This document shows positions 8,993 to 16,907 of a DNA stretch of 64,000 nucleotides, piece by piece. Positions within the stretch are counted from its first letter, which is position 1, and each line of letters starts with the position of its first letter. The stretch is from [Flexibacter] sp. ATCC 35208 (GTDB lineage: Bacteria; Bacteroidota; Bacteroidia; Chitinophagales; Chitinophagaceae). The position numbers were made by a program, and so were the translations under genes. The stretch covers positions 16,316 to 80,315 of the forward strand of contig NZ_MTKN01000009.1 in the NCBI RefSeq assembly GCF_001975825.1, read 5' to 3'. The notes below the pieces were generated by a model. The model did not search any database. It saw only the letters and a program-made list of their open reading frames with translations, and was not told where the DNA came from.

Positions 8993-9298
8993 TTAACTGA
9001 TGCGGAAGTCCAGCTGTACACCCATGTAGCCGATGCCTCCCATTACGATGGCAGCGTCTTCGGTGGTGTAACCATTAGAAGGGACCACGCCTTCTTCCTG
9101 CAATTCCTGCCATACACGCATATCGATGATGTCGATATCAGGGATGAATAGTGTTTCACCAGCGATGCAGTCATCTGTAATGCTGCGGGCATTGGCGACA
9201 GCAAAGTCGAAGAGGGCGGCTATGCTTCCTTTTTCCTGCATGGAAATGTCTAGCAGGCATTGATGGGGTTTTACATTAACTGTCTCCATAGGTAGCAT
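8993..9298 (-). CDS. Small LysM-like baseplate protein
   Basis: A 101-aa protein. Residues about 8-50 read as a degenerate LysM-type pattern (HQCLLDISMQEKGSIAALFD, then AxANARSITDD and a GETLFIPD end). In LysM the motif usually ends with such a G-x-x-L-x-I-P. Short proteins of this type sit beside gp46/W-like wedge genes in Bacteroidota Mu-like tails. It overlaps the previous gene by 23 bases. ATG at 9289 is an alternative start. Its role is probably structural, at the baseplate or tail axis. Confidence 0.68.
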   Translation of the reverse strand: MLPMETVNVKPHQCLLDISMQEKGSIAALFDFAVANARSITDDCIAGETLFIPDIDIIDMRVWQELQEEGVVPSNGYTTEDAAIVMGGIGYMGVQLDFRIS

Positions 9299-9569
9299 CG
9301 ATGTTTAACTGACCGGCGTCAGAAAGGGTGATTTTTTTAACAGTCATACCGTCGGCGATGAACTGGGTACGTATTTCGGCGAGCAGGGAATGGTAGTCAT
9401 TGTCCTGTAGGAAACCGAAAGCGTCTATACCTGTATCGGGAGATTCCTTGAAGGTGGCCCGGTTATTCATGAGGATGATTTCCTGGTGTTGCAGATCGCT
9501 GAAGCCGGTAACGAAATCGCCGTTTCGGATGTCGAGGTCCAGGTCTGTGTTGTATAGGATGTCTTTCAT
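9276..9569 (-). CDS. GP46/gpW-like baseplate wedge protein
   Basis: A 97-aa protein with the layout of Mu gp46 and T4 gp25-type wedge proteins: an N-terminal LDIRNGDFVTGFSDLQHQEI, a middle part with PDTGIDAFGFLQ, and a C-terminal strand pair (VKKITLSDAGQLNIDATY). The size fits the family. These proteins bind the J-like protein at the inner baseplate ring. It overlaps both neighbouring genes, so the baseplate block is tightly coupled. Confidence 0.75.
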   Translation of the reverse strand: MKDILYNTDLDLDIRNGDFVTGFSDLQHQEIILMNNRATFKESPDTGIDAFGFLQDNDYHSLLAEIRTQFIADGMTVKKITLSDAGQLNIDATYGDS

Positions 9570-9790
9570 GATAAAAATCCGTTAAAAACTCCGGTTACAG
9601 GCCCGCCTACAGAATCCTGCAACCCGGGAGGGATATAATTGATTTGAGCTGTTTTGATATAAGTATCAATCGCTTCTGCCAGCTTGCCAGACAATGCATT
9701 CAGCGTTTGCTCTTCATCACCATCCGTATTCTTCATATTTTTGAACGCATTTTTTATCGCTGCTTCCAGCATACTTTTATTCAGTGACAT
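9566..9790 (-). CDS. Small conserved-looking tail-module protein, function unknown
   Basis: A 74-aa protein with an N-terminal helical region (residues 1-50, LNKSMLEAAIKNAFKNM then a second helix) and a Gly/Pro-rich C-terminus (IPPGLQDSVGGPVTGVFNGF). The arrangement helix-helix followed by GPVTG is familiar from small proteins beside the spike in Bacteroidota Mu-like tails, but I cannot name a function. It lies 4 bases downstream of the spike-like gene and overlaps the wedge gene by 4 bases. Confidence 0.62.
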   Translation of the reverse strand: MSLNKSMLEAAIKNAFKNMKNTDGDEEQTLNALSGKLAEAIDTYIKTAQINYIPPGLQDSVGGPVTGVFNGFLS

Positions 9791-9794
9791 AGGT

Positions 9795-10259
9795 TTATTT
9801 TAATAGCTTCGCTAATCGTTTTTTAATATTCATGAAAGCAGATTTATTCATCGGCGCATAAATAGTTACAATCTCATCCAGCAGGTCATCCAAGCATTTC
9901 TTCAGGGATTCATCACCCGCACTCACTTCGAGTCCGTCTTTATCCATCTCAAAGAATTTATCTTCTACGAAGTATTGGATCTTATCCACCTTTTCCATAC
10001 TGATCACTACAAAGTAATTGCTCTCCTGTATCCGTGCCATGAGCACACTGCTATCTACCTGTGGAAAAATCAGTACGCCGTCATTATCTCCTATCACAGA
10101 CCGCAGTCTTACATCTGCTATTTCCAAACCAGTGGCAGTGGCGGCTACAATGGTGCCTTCCTCCTCATCTACTTCCTTTACAATAGCCGGAATAATAATG
10201 GTATCAGTATGCGACAACTTCTTCAGCGCATCTATCAATTCACGTTGTGTCTTCGTCAT
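9795..10259 (-). CDS. gpV-like baseplate spike / OB-fold protein
   Basis: A 154-aa protein. Residues about 20-75 look like a small beta-barrel of OB type (IIPAIVKEVDEEEGTIVA then VRLRSVIGDNDGVLIFPQVD and SSVLMARIQ). This is the pattern of spike proteins of the gpV/gp45 class that sit under the hub. The C-terminus is helical and lacks a long beta-helix needle, so the membrane-piercing tip may be short or provided elsewhere. Its place directly after the hub gene supports the call. Confidence 0.7.
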   Translation of the reverse strand: MTKTQRELIDALKKLSHTDTIIIPAIVKEVDEEEGTIVAATATGLEIADVRLRSVIGDNDGVLIFPQVDSSVLMARIQESNYFVVISMEKVDKIQYFVEDKFFEMDKDGLEVSAGDESLKKCLDDLLDEIVTIYAPMNKSAFMNIKKRLAKLLK

Positions 10260-10265
10260 AGGGTT

Positions 10266-11303
10266 TTAAATTTTAAGACCTATTTCAGTCAGCCGCCGGC
10301 CACCCGACGCACCGAAAGTAACTTCTGTACTTTCGATGCGGTAGGTGCCATTACGGACAGGGAACTTCGTATCTGATATCGCAGCCTTACACCCGGGAAA
10401 AACATAGGGTTGCAGAAACGCCACCAGCTTACCTTCATAGCCATCGTATTTCAGTGTTTTCAACTTATTTTCTGCGGCTTTTTTCAGGGCATTCATATCT
10501 TCAAAATGAGAGATATGGATCGTGGTTTCAGCGCCGTTCTTATCACCAGCTTCGGCGGTGTAAGGTTTGTTCTTTTTATCAATGTAGATGGCTTTGACTA
10601 ACACATGCGCATCACTGGCTTTCCTGAATTTGAGCTCATCATCCTTGATCACGGTATAACCGATCTGATAACCGGCATCGTCCTTCACTTCCTCGTAAGT
10701 CAGTGCATCACCGGCTTTGCGGCCACGGACGTATTTGCCTGCTTTCGGATTTTTGAGATGATCAAAACCGGCATACAATAATTTGCCTTCGAAATAGACG
10801 TTCAGGTACAGGTTCTTTTTCAACCAGTCGAGAATATCGGTGCCTGTCATACCTGAGAAATAAGCCTGGTTCAGGTTAAGATCGGGTATTTCATTACTCA
10901 GGAGGATATCAGTGCCAGCCGTAATTTTAGTGAGCAGCTTTTTCAGGGTGATGGCTTTGTTACTATCCAGTATACCTTTTTGTTGCAGTTGCCAGCTATA
11001 GCCTTCGCACTCTATTATACAGGGAGTGGCAGCATTGATCCTCCTGACGAATCCTTCAAATTCCAGATTAAGTACATCGTCATAACCCAGCCAGATTTCA
11101 ACTTTATTGCCTTCTGCAAACTGATCGGCTGAATTCACAACGGACTTTGTTGGCAGCTTACCGGTATATCGCAACACAGCAGAAGCAGGAATAGTAATAG
11201 TGGCAGTATCAACGAAGGAATGCAGGCTGCGTTTGACTTTGACTTCTTTTACGGAATAGAATGTGTAGCTGCCGATCTTGATTTCACATTTCAGGATAAA
11301 CAT
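10266..11303 (-). CDS. Tail hub protein (gpD / gp27-like)
   Basis: A 345-aa protein with the hub-domain layout of late control protein D and Mu gp44. The N-terminal beta-barrel opens with KCEIKIGSYTFYSVKEVKVK, followed by VEIWLGYDDVLNLEFEGFVR. A GMTGTDILDWLKKNLYLNVY segment forms the second domain. The C-terminus (GTYRIESTEVTFGASGGRRL) is typical of hubs. The hub joins tube to spike. It lies one base from the upstream DUF6046-like gene and 6 bases from the spike gene. Confidence 0.82.
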   Translation of the reverse strand: MFILKCEIKIGSYTFYSVKEVKVKRSLHSFVDTATITIPASAVLRYTGKLPTKSVVNSADQFAEGNKVEIWLGYDDVLNLEFEGFVRRINAATPCIIECEGYSWQLQQKGILDSNKAITLKKLLTKITAGTDILLSNEIPDLNLNQAYFSGMTGTDILDWLKKNLYLNVYFEGKLLYAGFDHLKNPKAGKYVRGRKAGDALTYEEVKDDAGYQIGYTVIKDDELKFRKASDAHVLVKAIYIDKKNKPYTAEAGDKNGAETTIHISHFEDMNALKKAAENKLKTLKYDGYEGKLVAFLQPYVFPGCKAAISDTKFPVRNGTYRIESTEVTFGASGGRRLTEIGLKI

Positions 11304-11834
11304 CTAAGCTTTGTTTAAGATGAATTTCAAATCGCTGATGAGGTTCATTTCATAAGCTTGTATATTTTTTGTACCTGGTGATGGAGGAAAAGAAAGATCG
11401 GTGATCACTACTTTTTCACCTTCGTCAAAGATGAGCGAGGTCAGTGCGCAGACAATGGGCAGTGCTTCGTTCCTGTTATACAGGTCCAACAGGTCGCTGA
11501 TTTCACCATCAGGAAAAGCGTTGTCCTCGCGTAGAATAATGCCTTTGATGTTTATTTTATAATCCTCTTTGCTGATCATTTCCTTCACCGTACCGGACCG
11601 GTTTACCAGTGCTGTTTGTACAATGGTTTTCTGGTTGCTGATACTGATGACGGGGTTATATAGTTCAAGAGTACCTAGTTTTACAGCCATGAAATAGGCT
11701 TTGTTCCAGGTTTCTTTGCCATAGTAACTGGTGCCCCGTTTGTTCATATCAGGCTGTGTGAGCACATTAAGGGTTTCGGGGGTATAGCCAAAGGTGCTGG
11801 TGAAAGTGCTGCTGATATCGATATTTAGTGCCAT
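11304..11834 (-). CDS. DUF6046-like tail protein
   Basis: A 176-aa soluble protein between tape measure and hub. The recognisable stretches are VSISNQKTIVQTAL-type text (here ISISNQKTIVQTALVNRSGT), VKEMISKEDYKINIKGIIL and the end YEMNLISDLKFILN. These match the DUF6046 family of Bacteroidota phage tails as I know it. This position is occupied by a LysM/tube-initiator protein (gpX or Mu gp43-like) in other contractile tails, so a baseplate-tube adaptor role is likely but inferred. Confidence 0.7.
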   Translation of the reverse strand: MALNIDISSTFTSTFGYTPETLNVLTQPDMNKRGTSYYGKETWNKAYFMAVKLGTLELYNPVISISNQKTIVQTALVNRSGTVKEMISKEDYKINIKGIILREDNAFPDGEISDLLDLYNRNEALPIVCALTSLIFDEGEKVVITDLSFPPSPGTKNIQAYEMNLISDLKFILNKA

Positions 11835-11836
11835 AA

Positions 11837-13696
11837 TTAAGCTTGTTTTAAAATATTAAGCAGTGCATCTGTCACCTGTTGCTCCATGTTGGTAATGCCT
11901 TCGCCCACAGTGTTGGTAGTAATGTTGATGGTTTCGAAGAGCTTTTGCAGGGTGATGTTTACAGTACGTGCGCCGCCGGTGGTGATGCCAGACACTGTGT
12001 CTTTGGTATTGTCCATTGACATCTTTTTGCGGGTGGCATCAGGTTCAAATGAAACAACGGGGGCTTTGTCGGTTCCTTTGCCGGGAGGAAGGGGTGGTAA
12101 CGAGGAGTAGGATGCACCAGTGCCACTGGCTGATCCGCCTCCGAAATTTCCCTGCCAGCTGCCGGAGCTACCATTGCCGGGGCCTGCATTTGCCTGATCT
12201 TTTTTCTTATTGACCTCAGCATTGAAAGTATCGGCGACCTTATCGCCTAGGCCCATGATGTCATTAACATCTTTTTTCATCGCTGCTGCGGTGCCGGAGA
12301 AGGTCAGCCCATCTATCGCCTGCTGGCCTGATTCCATGGCCTTGCCCCAGTCACCGGAGAAAACATACCACACTGTTTTTGCTAAGCCCCACAAACCGGA
12401 GAGCAGATCTTTGATAGGTTCAATGGTATAGTCCCATATAAACTGGCCAAAGGTTTTGAGCACTTCCCATGCAGCCATGATACCACCTCTGAACCAGCCG
12501 AAAGTATTCCAGGCATAGATGATGATACCGATCAATGCACCGACAGCCACGAAGATCGCTCCTATCCCACTGGCCATCATAGCAGGTCCTAATAATTCAG
12601 CAGCGAGTGTCCATGCTTTGTAGCCGAGGACCACGCCAGCGACTACAGTGGTGAGGAAGCCTACCAGTTCTGAGTTTTCAGCGATCCATCCGGCTGCGGC
12701 ACTTAACCAGCCGACGAGCGGTATCAGTGTGTTGTCAATAAAGTTGCTGACGGTAGGCATGAGGGCATTGCCGATCGTACCTCCTGCTTCGCTCATTTTT
12801 TCCTGCAGGTAATGCCATTTTCCGGTAGCCGTTTCGCTCTGTTCTTTCATCACGCCGAAGAACTCTCCACCTTTGGACGTAGCGGCCTGTAAAGCGGCTA
12901 CAACGCTTTCTGTAGAGACTCCTCCTGCTGCCATGGAAGCCTTTAGTTCTTCAATGGATTGGCTACCGTTTGCAGCCATCAGCTCAAGTGGTTTGAAACC
13001 TGCTTCGTTCATGGCTTTCAGGGAATCTTCGGTCAGATGACCTACCTGTTGCATATCCCCAAAGGCTTTGGTAAGGGAGTCCATTTTTGCCTGGTTACTG
13101 CCGCTTACATCACCCAGCATATTCATGGCAGGCATCAGCTTTTCGGCAGCGACACCACTTTCAAGCAGGGTCTTTGCATTTTCCTGTAGCTTGTCATTGT
13201 CGAAGAAAGAGGTGGCTGCCATCTGGTGGATATCTTTCAGGATGTTGGCGGCGGCGGTGGAGGAACCTGTGAGCCGTTGAAAACCGAGTTGTGCCTTTTC
13301 CGCTGCCATGCCCATTTCGAGCAGGTCTGGCGAGGCTTTGATCATTTTGTCAAGACCAGCATCCGTTTTCTTTGTGATGTTCTCTTTCCATCCTTTTTTA
13401 TTGAGAAAGTCGCTTCGATCCTGTATATCCTTTTTATCTTCTTCCCACTTGAGTTTTATTTTGTCAAGCCGGGCGATGGTGAAAGGACTTGTTGTTTTCT
13501 TTTTCAGGTCTTCGATCCGCTTAAACCTGTCTTCAATATCACCTAATGAGGCGCCAAGCTTTTTGTTGGATGCTACGAATATATTGTTGTCATCGATCGT
13601 ATTCTTCATCCAGGTACCGATCTTACCGAAAGCAGCATCTGCTGCTTTCAGTAAGTCTTTATAGGTATCGGTTGTAATAGTAGTCAGGTCTGCCAT
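11837..13696 (-). CDS. Tail tape measure protein
   Basis: A 619-aa protein. The N-terminal third is helical and Lys-rich. It is followed by a tape-measure-domain pattern (GMAAEKAQLGFQRLTGSSTA, then NAKTLLESGVAAEKLMPAM and FKPLELMAANGSQSIEELKA). Hydrophobic membrane-type segments fall at about residues 340-410. The C-terminus is Gly/Ser-rich, with a last segment that could bind the baseplate. Tape measures fix tail length. At about 1.5 Å per residue, a short tail of roughly 60-90 nm would be expected (inference). It starts 22 bases downstream of the chaperone extension, the canonical order. Confidence 0.9.
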   Translation of the reverse strand: MADLTTITTDTYKDLLKAADAAFGKIGTWMKNTIDDNNIFVASNKKLGASLGDIEDRFKRIEDLKKKTTSPFTIARLDKIKLKWEEDKKDIQDRSDFLNKKGWKENITKKTDAGLDKMIKASPDLLEMGMAAEKAQLGFQRLTGSSTAAANILKDIHQMAATSFFDNDKLQENAKTLLESGVAAEKLMPAMNMLGDVSGSNQAKMDSLTKAFGDMQQVGHLTEDSLKAMNEAGFKPLELMAANGSQSIEELKASMAAGGVSTESVVAALQAATSKGGEFFGVMKEQSETATGKWHYLQEKMSEAGGTIGNALMPTVSNFIDNTLIPLVGWLSAAAGWIAENSELVGFLTTVVAGVVLGYKAWTLAAELLGPAMMASGIGAIFVAVGALIGIIIYAWNTFGWFRGGIMAAWEVLKTFGQFIWDYTIEPIKDLLSGLWGLAKTVWYVFSGDWGKAMESGQQAIDGLTFSGTAAAMKKDVNDIMGLGDKVADTFNAEVNKKKDQANAGPGNGSSGSWQGNFGGGSASGTGASYSSLPPLPPGKGTDKAPVVSFEPDATRKKMSMDNTKDTVSGITTGGARTVNITLQKLFETINITTNTVGEGITNMEQQVTDALLNILKQA

Positions 13697-13717
13697 TGTT
13701 TATTATTTTACACCATG

Positions 13718-13900
13718 CTATCGGGACAGCAACGACAATCCTTTCAATTCCCGTTGCCGGATATCATGCAGTTGTGCAAATTTCTCTGCCCATTGGGCGT
13801 CGGATAATTGCGAGGTGTCAACCTGGGGCAGATAATATTCGAACAGCGTTTGAATATAACCAAAAGGGTTGCTATCAAAATCGCCGGACGCCTCGCTTAG
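13718..13900 (-). CDS. -1 frame extension of the tail-assembly chaperone (gpGT-like)
   Basis: A 60-codon open frame without any Met or usable start follows the chaperone gene in its -1 frame. It reads LSEASGDFDSNPFGYIQTLF and onwards, ending LSLLSR before a TAG at 13718-13720. The -1 frame is also open across the last codons of the chaperone, so a slip there gives a fused product. A run of six A (minus strand, 13923-13918) in codons 96-97 is a candidate slippery site. Slipping there yields about 163 aa. Gene order tube, G, G-T, tape measure is exactly that of lambda-, Mu- and P2-like tails, in which this fusion is made by programmed -1 frameshifting. Confidence 0.8.
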   Translation of the reverse strand, partial: LSEASGDFDSNPFGYIQTLFEYYLPQVDTSQLSDAQWAEKFAQLHDIRQRELKGLSLLSR

Positions 13901-14208
13901 AGCTTTTCCACTTCTACTTTTTTCGCTTCCAGCAGTTTATCCAGCTGCCCGCCCAGACCGTAGAGATAGGATTTATCTTCTACGATCTCCTCATCGCCAC
14001 CCAGCCAGGTAGCTTTGAGAATAGTTTCGTGGTACGCCAGCGGATCGCCGGAGATGAGTGTCATGGCATAGCTGACTTCATCCCTGTTGGGTTTTCTGCA
14101 ATAGCCTACTTTACCGTCGGCAGCTGTGAGTTTGAATACATCTTTGTGTTTTTTCTTCCATGCATCGATGTGTTCCTGGCTAACGGCAAGCGATTTTTCT
14201 ACTGTCAT
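13897..14208 (-). CDS. Tail assembly chaperone (gpG-like)
   Basis: A 103-aa acidic/basic-mixed helical protein between tube and tape measure. The text WKKKHKDVFKLTAADGKVGY and CRKPNRDEVSYAMTL resembles Bacteroidota phage tail chaperones. The C-terminus (LLEAKKVEVEKL) overlaps a Met-less -1 reading frame (see 13718-13900). Chaperones of this kind coat the tape measure while the tube polymerises and are absent from the finished particle. The start is the ATG 36 bases downstream of the tube gene stop. Confidence 0.82.
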   Translation of the reverse strand: MTVEKSLAVSQEHIDAWKKKHKDVFKLTAADGKVGYCRKPNRDEVSYAMTLISGDPLAYHETILKATWLGGDEEIVEDKSYLYGLGGQLDKLLEAKKVEVEKL

Positions 14209-14244
14209 GATATAGGTTTAAATAATTGTGGTGAGTTTAAAAAA

Positions 14245-14667
14245 TTAAGCGTTTTGTTTCAGGCCCATAAAGATGATGGGTAGTGTGAGCTCCATGAATT
14301 TGGCGCCCTGTTCCCAGCCTTTTTCAAATTCTTTGAACTGGAAGCCCTGAATGATATCAGTGCGGGGTACGGAGGTCGTGTCTTTTACATAGGTCACTAC
14401 GATCTCGGCGCTGAGGTCGAGGATGTCTCTGCCGCCTGCATTCTTCACAGCATCGGCGAGGATATCGTATTCAAATTTCAGCAGTTTGATTTCACCTTCA
14501 TAGATACGTTTACCACGCTGGATGCCGATAGGTTCATCGCCGGCGCCATGCAGGTGTTCTTTCTCCTGGGATAATTTGTATTTAATACCCCGTATACCGG
14601 TCAGTTCTTTACCGAGCAATACTACTTTCATGTTTGCCCAGGTCACTTCTTTGGTGTCAAAAATCAT
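14245..14667 (-). CDS. Phage-type tail tube protein
   Basis: A 140-aa protein directly after the sheath gene. The pattern is that of a tube protein beta-sandwich: LLGKELTGIRGIKYKLSQEK, a loop HGAGDEPIGIQRG (the GxxPxGxxxG element common in Mu/P2-type tubes), then EGEIKLLKFEYDIL, and a terminal MELTLPIIFMGL. It stacks as hexameric rings inside the sheath. It is unrelated by eye to the gp19-type tubes of the second machine at 51.7-52.6 kb. Confidence 0.86.
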   Translation of the reverse strand: MIFDTKEVTWANMKVVLLGKELTGIRGIKYKLSQEKEHLHGAGDEPIGIQRGKRIYEGEIKLLKFEYDILADAVKNAGGRDILDLSAEIVVTYVKDTTSVPRTDIIQGFQFKEFEKGWEQGAKFMELTLPIIFMGLKQNA

Positions 14668-14701
14668 GTTGTTGTCTTTTAAATGTTGGGGTTAACAGCC
14701 A

Positions 14702-15871
14702 TTACTGGTTCAGTGCAGGATTGGTGAAGCCCAGTAATATTTCGATGGTTTTGGTGTAGCCTACAGGTACGATAGCGGCTTTCACTGTGATTTTACCGGT
14801 GCTCAGTACATTCTGATTTGCATCAACGTAAGCGCTGAAGGAGCTGATTTCGTCAGCCATAGAGGTGTTGACAGCGGTTTCAATCCTGCTTTGCAGGTAC
14901 TTGATAACAGGCACGCTGAGTTTACCATCGGCGTCGATGGCCACTTCGTCATTCAGTTCTTCTACATAGGTCTGATAACACAATGTGATAGCCTTGTCTA
15001 CAACACGACCGGATGCGAGCTGACTGTAATCGTCGGTGGTCGGGGCACACATAGGATCGTCGTTGATGTAATAACCGGAGCGACCTACGAATGTGCGGAA
15101 AAAGATGTAACCTTTGTCATGCAACGCATCAACGCCAGTGATGTCTTCAATCTTTTTACCGGCGATATAAGCGCCTGTAATTGGTAATGCACCATCTTTG
15201 ACACGACCCAGGTTACGCTGTACCGGCACAGCTGCTGCACGACCCAGTACAAGGCCCACAGAAGCGCCATTGGTACGTGCACTACCGATTACGATACCGA
15301 CGCGGTTATCAGAGAAGGTACGCAGATTTTTCAGGGTCTCAGGATGTTCGATGTCTGCATTGACACCTTCCAGTAAGATCCGTACAGGCTTGAATTGTGC
15401 TGCATAAGTTTCTGCAAGCTGCTGTGCTTTGGGCACCGCATCAATCGTACCAGCGTCTAATCCATCTTTCATGAGTGGCAGGTAAATGTCGGAAGGAGTG
15501 AAACATACACCCAGCAGTCTGATACGTCCCTGTGCAGCATTCAGCAGCTTCACAGCTCCTTCCGCATTGGTTGGATCTACAATCGTTGCCTGGTTTACAC
15601 CGTCGCCAACAAGCATGATGTACAACTCTGCACCTTCACCAGCCAGGTCATAAAATTCCTTGATGCGGGCGTATGCATCAAAGTTTAAACTGGTGTCTTT
15701 GATACCCAGGTTTTCGGCATCGCTCAGGCTATAGATCACCTTGGGTTGATTCAACGAAATCAATCCGTTTTCTAAACCCGTCAGAATTAAACCTGCAACC
15801 CCATCATCAGTCACAACGGTTCTGCCAAGATTGCCGTTGCCTAATGTAATTGCTACTTTTGGTAATCCCAT
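14702..15871 (-). CDS. Contractile tail sheath protein (DUF2586-like)
   Basis: A 389-aa protein starting GLPKVAITLGNGNLGRTV and containing the run YARIKEFYDLAGEGAELYIM and a later VGIVIGSARTNGASVGLVLG. This matches the DUF2586 family, which replaces the canonical sheath in Bacteroidota Mu-like tails. It also carries GYIFFRTFVGRSGYYINDD, which is the sheath C-terminal-domain pattern. It sits directly upstream of the tube gene, as sheaths do. It should form the contractile outer cylinder. Confidence 0.83.
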   Translation of the reverse strand: MGLPKVAITLGNGNLGRTVVTDDGVAGLILTGLENGLISLNQPKVIYSLSDAENLGIKDTSLNFDAYARIKEFYDLAGEGAELYIMLVGDGVNQATIVDPTNAEGAVKLLNAAQGRIRLLGVCFTPSDIYLPLMKDGLDAGTIDAVPKAQQLAETYAAQFKPVRILLEGVNADIEHPETLKNLRTFSDNRVGIVIGSARTNGASVGLVLGRAAAVPVQRNLGRVKDGALPITGAYIAGKKIEDITGVDALHDKGYIFFRTFVGRSGYYINDDPMCAPTTDDYSQLASGRVVDKAITLCYQTYVEELNDEVAIDADGKLSVPVIKYLQSRIETAVNTSMADEISSFSAYVDANQNVLSTGKITVKAAIVPVGYTKTIEILLGFTNPALNQ

Positions 15872-15910
15872 TTTTTACTTTTTTAGGTCCATTTAAATTG
15901 TGAAAAAACA

Positions 15911-16342
15911 TTACTTACTATTGCTGTAGCTCGCCTGGCTAAACAGATCATAAATATTCTGCTTCTTTGTATTGCCATCCAGCTCACGCAAAATGATACT
16001 CTGCAATTTTTGTAACACAGCATCCTGCAGATCGGGAGATACTGTTGATAATGCGCGGACAAAACAAGCTATTTTGCCTTCCAGTGAGGTTTCCTCTTTG
16101 CAGGTTACGAGAATGCTAAGGGTATCGATACCTGTTTCGAGTGCTGCCAGTACTTTGTTTTTAAGGATAGTATCTGCATCGCCGGGGATGATCGCTTCCA
16201 GGAGATCTACCACGGGGCTTTCCAGGGCAGCTTTAATAATCCTGGTAACACGCAGCGCTTCTTCAGCATGTGCTGCAATAAAAGCGTCGAATTGTTGTAA
16301 TGCGTGTTTGATCTTTGTTCCTGTTTTTTTACAGAATGCCAT
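15911..16342 (-). CDS. Helical tail-module protein, function unknown
   Basis: A 143-aa protein predicted all-helical by eye: FDAFIAAHAEEALRVTRIIK, then ILKNKVLAALETGIDTLSIL and a third helical repeat near VLQKLQSIIL. It lacks a signal peptide and has only two Cys. It lies 39 bases upstream of the sheath gene and downstream of the small membrane protein. I do not recognise the family. Possible roles are a particle-assembly factor or a partner of the small membrane protein. Confidence 0.65.
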   Translation of the reverse strand: MAFCKKTGTKIKHALQQFDAFIAAHAEEALRVTRIIKAALESPVVDLLEAIIPGDADTILKNKVLAALETGIDTLSILVTCKEETSLEGKIACFVRALSTVSPDLQDAVLQKLQSIILRELDGNTKKQNIYDLFSQASYSNSK

Positions 16343-16376
16343 AGGTATATATTATTTAATTGGTGTACTTTTTTAG

Positions 16377-16411
16377 AAAGCCCCCTCTTGACAGAGGGCG
16401 CTTTTGTTTTT
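16377..16411. terminator. Hairpin between small membrane protein and helical protein
   Basis: The arms AAAGCCCCCTCT (16377-16388) and AGAGGGCGCTTT (16393-16404) pair with one mismatch around a 4-base loop, followed by TTTTGTTTTT on the plus strand. On the minus strand, along the operon, only a weak tail follows, so it could act as a partial terminator, a processing site or an RNA stabiliser within the tail transcript. Confidence 0.5.
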
Positions 16412-16427
16412 AAATAGGGGGACAATA

Positions 16428-16670
16428 CTAACGTCTCTCCAGTACGCTTTCCAGGCGCTCCATGACCTTTGTATTATTTTCTATCACTCCCTGCATTTTG
16501 TCACGGTCATCGTTGAGATATTGGGTGAGACGATCTTCCAGTTTGATCTGGCGTTTCCACAATAACCATGCAATGCCGATGAGAACGATTACAGAGAAGG
16601 CCTGGTCTCCAAGCCGCTGGTAGAGAGCGTTTCCGGGGCTAACATCAATGACTTCATTTAATAGTAACAT
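16428..16670 (-). CDS. Small one-pass membrane protein, possible holin-like
   Basis: An 80-aa protein with one clear transmembrane segment (residues about 25-44, AFSVIVLIGIAWLLWKR) followed by a charged helical tail (residues 45-80) that could form a coiled coil. It is the first gene of the leftward tail operon. A small membrane protein at the head of a tailocin cluster could be a holin. However, no endolysin is visible in the cluster, so an anchoring or spanin-like role is equally open. Confidence 0.6.
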   Translation of the reverse strand: MLLLNEVIDVSPGNALYQRLGDQAFSVIVLIGIAWLLWKRQIKLEDRLTQYLNDDRDKMQGVIENNTKVMERLESVLERR

Positions 16671-16907
16671 CTGAGGGTTAACAATTTAGGTTTTAAAAGG
16701 ATCGATGCTTTTTCGTGTGTGTTGCAAGCGATAACAATACAAAGGAACAGCTTTTTCGTACGGTGAAAAAATCGCGAAACAATGCTTATACTTTTATTGT
16801 GCATTTAGATTTCAGTGTCTGTATAATCATTGATGCGATGAATTTTTAAGATGCAGATTAGATCGATATTTACAGTGTTGTTAACTCTTAAAAAATATAA
16901 AAAAGAA
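16671..16907. promoter_or_regulatory. Divergent control region of the tail module
   Basis: This 237-base gap separates the leftward tail operon from the rightward terminator-like gene and must hold the promoters of both. It contains the decamer GCTTTTTCGT twice, at 16707-16716 and 16750-16759, 43 bases apart. The second copy is part of a small inverted repeat (TTTTTC then GAAAAA). The repeats are operator candidates. No full TTTG-N20-TAnnTTTG promoter was found in either direction. Confidence 0.4.

Noticed and set aside
13918..13923. Classic X-XXY-YYZ slippery heptamer
   Set aside because: The A6 run is in frame as AAA AAA preceded by G, so the strict heptamer rule is not met. It is kept only as a candidate slip site.
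13696..14283. 195-aa plus-strand open frame
   Set aside because: It is antisense to the chaperone, its frameshift extension and part of the tube gene, and its sequence looks like shadow coding.
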